Source of the DNA: Pholiota molesta
Lineage: Eukaryota > Basidiomycota > Agaricomycetes > Agaricales > Strophariaceae
Direction: 5' to 3'
Length of the DNA stretch: 64,000 nucleotides
NCBI GenBank assembly: GCA_014925825.1
Contig: JACGCK010000016.1
Coordinates: forward strand, 186,001 to 250,000
Part shown: one piece after another, positions 57,210 to 64,000 of the stretch
Layout of the letters: every line of letters begins with the position of its first letter
How positions within the stretch are numbered: position 1 is the stretch's first letter
Made by a program: the position numbers and the translations under genes
The notes under the pieces: model-generated
Told to the model about the DNA's origin: nothing
Database searches by the model: none
Seen by the model: only the letters and a program-made list of their open reading frames with translations

Positions 57210-58180
57210 TCAGTCCGCTCGTTCATCATCTCGGGCGAAGGAGGCGTCGTGCAATGGATCTTGATTAGAGTGTCGTTTCGGTTTATCATACTTGGACTGA
57301 TTGATACCATTTCAACTTAGGTAATTTAGTACTCGAGTTTATACATTTATTTTGCACATTTTATCCGAACGCAATGCATACATGTCAGAGAACCGAGAAT
57401 TACTCGTCTTTTCATTTGTGTCACGAATCGAAATTATGGAGAAAGATATTGAATTGTGAGATGCCATACACTTTTCTGCCTAGTATGGTGGATGTGACCC
57501 CCTCGAGGCAGAACCCCTTGGAATCTGCAAGGTAAACCGGTAACGCTTGATCACAGCCTAAACACCTACCACCTTGCTGTATGATTCGAATTCAAGGTCA
57601 AAGCGAAAATAGAAGCTATATATGTATTCCGAATGATCCATGAATATCCTCTATCTAACTTGTCGACACAAAACTACTGAGTTTCTCAAAGTCGAGGGCA
57701 GATTAAATTCTAATGCTGCTGACTTGGCATGTGTAACCTTCCATAACGATGGTATAGGGAATGCGGGCTCGGAGTCAGGCAATGGCGTGGAGGGCGAGGT
57801 AGGCCCGCACATCGAGAAAGTACGAGCACTGCAGACATGAAGTCGATAGCCTCCGACAAGCCCTCTAGTTTGAACCATCTCCGTTCCAGTAATTATTTTG
57901 GAACACGACCAATGACCAAGGGCGATCATCTATATGATGTCCGAAGGCTTTGCAGATGGAGATTTGCTTTGGTTTCGGGCTGGGGTGTACGAAGTCAACT
58001 ATATCAGAGAGCAGCGTTCTACGGGTTGACAACGTGAATGATGGATCAATCATGATGGTAGACAGAACAAGTCACGGAGAGCATTGACGGGGTCCGCAAC
58101 AAGGTCAGTGACGATGTTACACAGGCTCATGGAGGCGCTGAGCAATGGCGAGGTCTCGCTGTGATACTCGGCAGCGACGC
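57210..58180. other. intergenic, no recognised gene
   Basis: 0.97 kb between convergent genes. Short frames of both strands overlap at 57640-57930 without recognisable content. Confidence 0.45.
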
Positions 58181-58974
58181 TCAAGCCATCTCTGAGGCTT
58201 TATAAGCCTGGACGTCTCCGTTCGCGAATAGCCTTCCCGGACAATGACTTGCTTTTTCGTTGAAGCATCCGTTTGCTTCTTGATCGGAGTCGTCTTCAGC
58301 GCTTACAAGGTTGGAACCAGGAAACAGGAAGGTTTGCGGGGAATGTGAGGCGAACAAAGCTGCGGTAGATTGATCGATGGAGAGTAAGGAAACCAAGAGA
58401 GAAAGAAATGGAAGGTGATATATATCTCGTCCTTTGTCCCAGTTCGTAGAATCAACGCCTGGGAATTTCGAATCATCCAGGGTATTATCGGACAGCGAGC
58501 GCTGATATTTGTGGAAAACCTCAGGCATGCCTTGACCTTGACGACGCATAAAAACAGTCCACTGATCAGACAGATCTTCCAAGGGGAATTGCGTGGCGTT
58601 CGCCGGCGCCTCATTTACGCGCTCAGTCCTCAGGTCGGAATTCCATTCCCGAGGGCTCGCCAACTCGAGGAGGTCGAAAGACCCGGAAAGCGGTGATGAC
58701 TCTGCGTATGAGCTCACACCCGAGTCAGAGGGTCTCCCAAGTTCATCGTCCGTATCAATCACGGAAAGATGCAAGTCTGTGTCGACGGAAAGATTTGAGG
58801 ATGAGGATTGGGTGGGACTTGGTGGATCAGAGAGTGGATTGGGAAAGATATAGATGGCTGAGTCGCCCAGAGAGTCATATGAGGTCGTTTCCGCATTGTT
58901 GTCTGTCCTTTCTTGTTGGAGAGAGCGTTCATGAGAGATGGTCGTTTTGTTTGCGAAAGGTAGTACTGCGACAT
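58181..58974 (-). CDS. hypothetical serine/acidic-rich protein
   Basis: Not recognised. From MSQYYLSQ the frame changes near 58950 (likely one A lost) and continues TTISHERSLQQERTDNNAE, DSLGDSAIYIFPNPLSDPPS, SVIDTDDELGRPSDSGVSS, SSPLSGSFDLLELASPREW and DLSDQWTVFMRRQGQGMPEV. The first 200 residues are low-complexity and phosphosite-like. The last ~60 residues look non-coding, so an unrecognised intron near 58390-58440 and a different 3' end are possible. Confidence 0.5.
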
Positions 58975-60100
58975 GGTGTTCGTTCGGTGCGCCTTACAAT
59001 TTTAATCTCAGATCTACCAGCCAGGTAATCACATGACTATTAGTCAATGTATAATTCCCACGGGCCATGACGAGGAACCAACTTGAAATTTCCCAAAACA
59101 TTCTGAAAACATTCTCATCTACATATCCTATCGTTATGACTAGTCCTTTTATGCTTCTTGGAAACTATGGACAGCGACAGCGTACAGAAACAGACCTATA
59201 AAGTGCATACCACGCACCTTTGGGGCGATGCAGAACCGATATCAGCAAAGTTGCGGCGCAGTTGTCCATTAATCTGATCTCCGTTGGCTTCAGCCTCCAC
59301 CCAGACCCTCGGACTCGGAACTAATCTACACGTCCTGGGTTGTGCTATGTAGCAAGCTGGACACTTACTTACCTCGCTTTACATCCCAGCCAAATCATTG
59401 GCTTCAAACACCCGTCAAGGCCGAGTCGGATCACCATTCGGCATTGTCAATCTTCATCACAAAGCTGAGAGATACTTGATCTTTCTTGACGTGTAGCGCC
59501 TGGCAGGCTGGTCAGATGTATTCTGGAGGTCGGGCAAATTTCAACAGGCTGTTTGAAACGAATCCAACCTATAGCGTGCACATCTTCAATGAAGATGTGC
59601 CCCGCCCTTGATTCGGCTGTTAAGTAGGGTATGTGCGGAGTCGTTATCTTCCTGGGAGAGAAACTGGAGGTTGTCAACATCTTCCAAAAAGGCTTCTGGA
59701 TGCTACTCGCTTTGTCTCCTAGTTGCGATCATTCTCATTCTCTCCCTTAAGAAGAAAGTCAATGCCGTACTATTTTTGCACAGCCAATGCCCACATACTA
59801 CCACTTCTATTAATCACTGGCTATGCAGAACATGTCATCGACGACAACGCTGTGAGCATCGTGCCATACCCTCAATGGTCTGGTTACTGTACAATCAACG
59901 CGGTCTGATCTAATCCAGGATACTATAATATAGTCCAGGTGTGCTGCATTGTAATGTCCCTATTTCTCTTCAGCGCCGCTGATTTTATTTCTGGCCAACC
60001 TCAAAGTTCCTTAAGCTGCTGTATAGGCAGTAGTATGATTTAGCAGGCCTATTTCTACTAAAGGTCAACGTATGGCGCCTATTCTTGCAAGTAGTAAGCT
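58975..60100. other. intergenic, possibly holding 5' exons of the 7TM gene
   Basis: 1.1 kb. I cannot place a convincing start or first transmembrane helix for the next gene here. Plus-strand sequence around 59690-59760 encodes a hydrophobic stretch (LLVAIILILSL), which could be a stray first helix, but no splice path is clear. Confidence 0.35.
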
Positions 60101-61710
60101 TTGAGAAGATGCTCACTATTGGTGTCTTACATGCTTATCATTGGCTTAGGAAATCATGGCGATAAACATCAGAAAGGATCCAGTCTTTTAGATATTTGGA
60201 TATATTTCAATCTCATTTTCAACACCATTTTGTTGCCCTTGCTCGTCGTTACCTTCTTTTTCTCGAAGCGTGCAAAGAGGCATCCTACTCTTGTCAATCT
60301 TTGTATTGTTTGGATTTTTTCAGGCGAGTTCTCGGTACTTTTGTGAGTAATTAACATTATATCCTTGGGATCTTCTTCCTCACCTAAGGCTATGACCGAG
60401 CAGATTTTATGCCAAACAGCATGTTGGTCCTGAACCCAGTAAAGGGCTGTGTGTAGCGCAAGCCTCATTGCTCTATGGGATCACACCAATGTAGGTTCAC
60501 TCTACGGCTGTGTACATGTATCCGATACCTGGTAATAATGCTTTTCGGTTTAGGTGGTCTGTGTCGGTTCTCATGCTTTTCTGGTACATGGCAATTTCAA
60601 TTTGCGGAGATCGTGCAAAGAGTGTAATTGGGATAAAGAAACTCGTTTTCGTAATGCACTCCTTCTTTGCAGCTCAATCACTTCTTACCTTAATTTTCAT
60701 ACAGATGCTCGCATCTCCTTACGTGGCTCAAATCGTATTTACTCTGGCTGCATTGATCGTATGTTCATGTTTCCTTGGCCCATGATCATAGGATGTAACT
60801 GCTTCTTCTTTAGATCTCTGTAAATCATCCAGACAAAGTCAGTCGTGAACAACAGTCTTTCTATTGCGCGATATCGTTCCCTGCATTGTAGTCTAACATC
60901 CTTTTTGATTCACGTTTGATCCATTTCATACTCTGCTCCCCTTTAGGTCCTACGCAGTTACGCTCTTTAATTTTATTATGTGTATTGGGATCATCCTTCT
61001 TGAAGGTGGGTTATTGAGTGTTATAATACTAGCACGTTAATGACGATACTTCTTATGAATACCAACAGTACATCTAGCGATGACTGCATATTGTAACTGG
61101 TGTTGCCTTCGCGACGCTGGGAAGCAGAATGGCGTCGATTACCAGTTCTTTATCAGAGTCCTGGCTTTCGGTATCTTCGTGTGGTTTGCCATGGTGTAAG
61201 TATCTATATTTTTAGGAAAGAATAGTATCATTGACGGATGTATATCAAGGGTGATTTTGATCGACATGTTCATTCCCAAAAGTACCGTTCCCAATATGTT
61301 TGGTGCTATAGGTATGATTTCATGTTTTTATTACTTTTATACTTAATAACTAACATGTTTTCAACTAGCTGGCGCGACGGTCTTCTTCATCTTTGGTACT
61401 CAAGCTGTACGTCTGACTTTTGCATGCACTAATCAGATTCAGAGCGCTAATGAAATATATAAAGGATGTGATTCGTGTGTGGTGTTTTTGGCTTCGCTCA
61501 CCAACTGAATCGCCTCCAGTCCTCGATCCTGCTCAAGAACTACGTAGAGACTCTTTCTGGCGACGTTCAGAGCCCAACTTTAAGGATATAGCTACACGGT
61601 TCGCGGATTTACCTCCTCCGCCTCCACCCAAGTCGAAGGAGTATCTTGAAAGCCATGGTATCCGGATTGTGGACGGAAGTGTTGAGAAGCCGCCTTTGTA
61701 CACAGCTTGA
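60101..61710 (+). CDS. seven-transmembrane receptor-like protein, N-terminus unresolved
   Basis: Belongs by resemblance to an agaricomycete family of hypothetical 7TM proteins; whether they are GPCRs is not established. Exons (approx.) 60101-60341, 60391-60489, 60553-60649, 60704-60759, 60816-60888, 60945-61007, 61069-61197, 61249-61311, 61370-61408 and 61465-61710. Membrane helices: WIYFNLIFNTILLPLLVVTF, VNLCIVWIFSGEF, WSVSVLMLFWYMAISI, VAQIVFTLAALI, VTLFNFIMCIGIILLE, FIRVLAFGIFVWFAMV, and ATVFFIFGTQ. Signature-like blocks: KRAKRHPTLVN, HVGPEPSKGLCVAQASLLYG, FGTQADVIRVWCFWLRSP. The cytosolic tail has a PPPPPP tract. Intron 60650-60703 is 54 nt, stop-free and in frame. The true start is upstream or in a missed exon. 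Confidence 0.72.
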
Positions 61711-61986
61711 CTGACCGCAATGAAGAAAATGATTGGCATCTTACGAAATTAAACGCATGCGAAATTGCATCCTCCGGAAAGCCACGACGGGATTATTTTT
61801 TGATTATGGCCCCGGTGTTGGGGGTAATAAATTGCTACTTGAAGGTCATCGGCGATCATCAACCTTTCATGATCAATTATATCGACAGCAGATTCATATT
61901 TACAAATGGTTATTGATACAGTAAAGGACAAGGCTGCAAAAAGAAATGATGATATGGCTCTATAACACAACTTCGACATGCGTGGT

Positions 61987-64000
61987 TTACTCTGAGATGT
62001 CCATCAAGCTGCCAGTGGATGGGTCCGCTAAAGCTGGTGGAGCAGCTTTTCTCCTCCTTTCGATCAAGAATTCTTCTATCCGCACTTTGAGTTCCGGGAC
62101 TATATGTGTGGACAAGATTCTGTGAGATGGACATGTCGCTAATTAATGAAATGTAGACTGACCGGGAGTGACATCTTCGATGGCCAATGGGGCACGATTA
62201 AAAGGATCTTTGGAATCTGACAGTAAGTGGGATTTGATGGTAGCTCGGTCGAGAATGATTTTGGATGATGGTAGCAAGACTGGGTCTCTCATGACAGTGA
62301 ACATGAGAGGATCTGTTCAAATCATGAGTAATCGTATGCATATTGGGAAAGACAGAAACGTCGCACCCAAGAATCATCTGGAACTTCCCCGAGGTCCTCT
62401 TCGGCCTCTAGAGAAGCCTTTGCTTCTTCTACCTTTTCCACAAAGGCGTGCAACTTGGCAACCTCTTCCTGAGTCTTGAGATTACGGCGAAGGGCAATTT
62501 CTTCTGCCTTGTCGAACAGTTCCTTTGAGTAACTACGACCATCGCCAGCTACAGATTGAATGAACTCTTTCTGATCGCTCAGGTTCAAGAACACTTGGAG
62601 GATGTCGCTCAGTAAGACACGCGGGTTGAACTTGAGTTTCTCGGGCTCGCGAACTCTGAGGTCTTGGTATTTGGGACCAACCAGGGCCTGCAGATTGTAG
62701 TCCAACATGGCAGCGAGACGGTCAACAATCTCAGGCATCATAAAGGGTGCTTTCGTCTCTGCGGTGAAAATCTTGAGCAGCTCGACCGTGGATCGACCAA
62801 GAGTGGTATAACCAGATGCATGGCGTTCCAATGAGCGCAAAGTACCTTCCCGCTCTCGTCGATATTCCGCAGGTTTTGCTTCCCAGGCTGCTTTGTCATC
62901 CATTTCGACTTGAATATTGTGGATTTGGGTGAGCTCGCTCAAAGACTCATCCATGAGGTAAGTAACATCGTTGATCATGAGGTTAACAAAGCGGACGAAT
63001 TTGTCGACGTTCCTATGGTATATTTAGTTGTGGAGACAGGCTGAAAACCACATACACATACTTGGCTTCGATGTTGAGGGCCTCACGATGCGTTGGGTTG
63101 TTCCAAACGACTTTGAGGATGTACGAAATGTTCCGCCTATAAAAAGACATGAGGTTTCATTAAGAAATTCGCCATGCATCAAACTATTCGAACCTGGCAT
63201 CTAAAGGAAATAGGCATGAGTCAGAGAGTTTTTTTAGGAGGATGAATCGTCACTTACTGAATTTATCATAGAACTGCGAGCTCGCACCCGTTTGTTCCAC
63301 CTCTGTATCACCGTGATAGCACGAGTGATTAGCCTATCGAAAGACTTGGTTTTGAAAATACGAACCAATATAGAAGTGCATCAATGCGGGCATGAGATGT
63401 TTCAAAGCCATTGGATGCGAGTTCAACATATTGCCCAAAATGCCATTGCGCTCGCGCCCATATCCCCAAACGCTCATGAAGAGCACCTGAAAAAATTATT
63501 GGTCAAGATGAAACGCTGTAGCGGACGGTTGCGAGTTGTAACGTACATCGTTGATTTTCGATTTCAAGAATGGGTTCTTAATATACCATGTCGACGTTAA
63601 GAAGGTCAATACGAAAGTCATGAGCTCGACCTTCCCAGAAAGTTCAAATTTATCTGGCGAAGTCCTTATATGCGTAAATCAGTTAACAAATCATCAACTG
63701 TAAAAGCAGCAAGAGTGATGAGGACGTACTGGACTGCAAAATAGTAATAATCAACAATATCCTCGATGATATACTCCGGAAGCACCCTAAAGGACATTGG
63801 TACTTCTTTGGGAAGTGGCAGCCTTTGAAAATCAGAACTATTAAGCGGATTCTCTTAACTTGATAAATGTCGTAAGGGAAACACATACTCGACAAGGGGA
63901 TTGGGGTGTGTCTTTTTAGGATCGACCTGACGAATCAGCCAGGTAGACAAGAAATTCGTGAAGCCAAGGGATCTGAATGTCATATCAGGGTCCAGCAATC
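61987..64000 (-). CDS. UFD2: ubiquitin conjugation factor E4 (UFD2), 5' end beyond window
   Basis: Ufd2 extends short ubiquitin chains on substrates handled by Cdc48. The window holds the C-terminal part. Reading from the right edge: [144 protein letters not shown]. Then come the U-box, [19 protein letters not shown] and [19 protein letters not shown], a last intron and the tail ending GSLMDISE. One G is apparently missing next to the acceptor before DPLMF. Loss of a base after CAG also occurs in septin-like gene A. Confidence 0.93.

Noticed and set aside
59608..59913. A separate small gene between the serine-rich hypothetical and the 7TM gene
   Set aside because: Composition is not convincing and there is no ATG-to-stop exon chain; it may instead contain a missed 5' exon of the 7TM gene.

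Overview
The window is nuclear DNA of a filamentous basidiomycete, most likely a mushroom-forming agaricomycete. Genes are densely packed on both strands, most are split by many 50-60 nt GT-AG introns, and several families are ones I associate with agaricomycete genomes: a 7TM receptor-like protein, septin-like GTPases beside Zn2Cys6 proteins, and F-box/LRR proteins. All assignments come from reading the translations; no search was run.

Layout. 1-16.8 kb: 3' part of the RIO1 kinase; ILV3 dihydroxy-acid dehydratase (minus); an alternating block of Zn2Cys6 protein, septin-like GTPase, double-Zn2Cys6 protein, septin-like GTPase (all plus); chorismate mutase (minus). 17.1-27.8 kb: a head-to-tail array of four almost identical 2.68 kb units with inverted-repeat ends, flanked by an apparent 8-bp target duplication. 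28.7-40.8 kb: THI4 thiazole synthase, a Swi5 homologue, the proteasome chaperone Nas2, an AidB-type acyl-CoA dehydrogenase, two tandem metallo-beta-lactamase-fold hydrolases, DAHP synthase and Tim9. 42.2-64 kb: a conserved hypothetical, a G-patch protein, an F-box/LRR protein, a PQ-loop vacuolar transporter, prohibitin-2, a Tma23/GPATCH4-like nucleolar protein, a CorA transporter, a second F-box protein, a serine-rich hypothetical, a 7TM protein and the 3' part of UFD2 (E4/U-box).

Most genes are housekeeping: ribosome maturation, branched-chain and aromatic amino acid synthesis, thiamine, mitochondrial import and scaffold, proteasome assembly and ubiquitin chains. ILV3, chorismate mutase and DAHP synthase are all amino acid biosynthesis genes, but nothing shows they form a cluster. 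Four divergent pairs share short promoters; the shortest (98 bp, PQ-loop/prohibitin-2) carries a perfect 16-bp palindrome.

Quality warning. Many conserved exons in the first 17 kb need single-base corrections, nearly always one missing base beside a short homopolymer. A few more occur further right, while THI4, Nas2, DAHP synthase, Tim9, prohibitin-2 and CorA read cleanly. The third repeat unit differs from the others only by three homopolymer deletions. I read this as residual consensus error, not pseudogenes, and give gene spans with the breaks noted.

The strongest candidates for something not well described are the four-unit inverted-repeat element array and the duplicated zinc-cluster/septin-like GTPase block, which includes a protein with two zinc clusters and a possible GTPase-zinc-cluster fusion.
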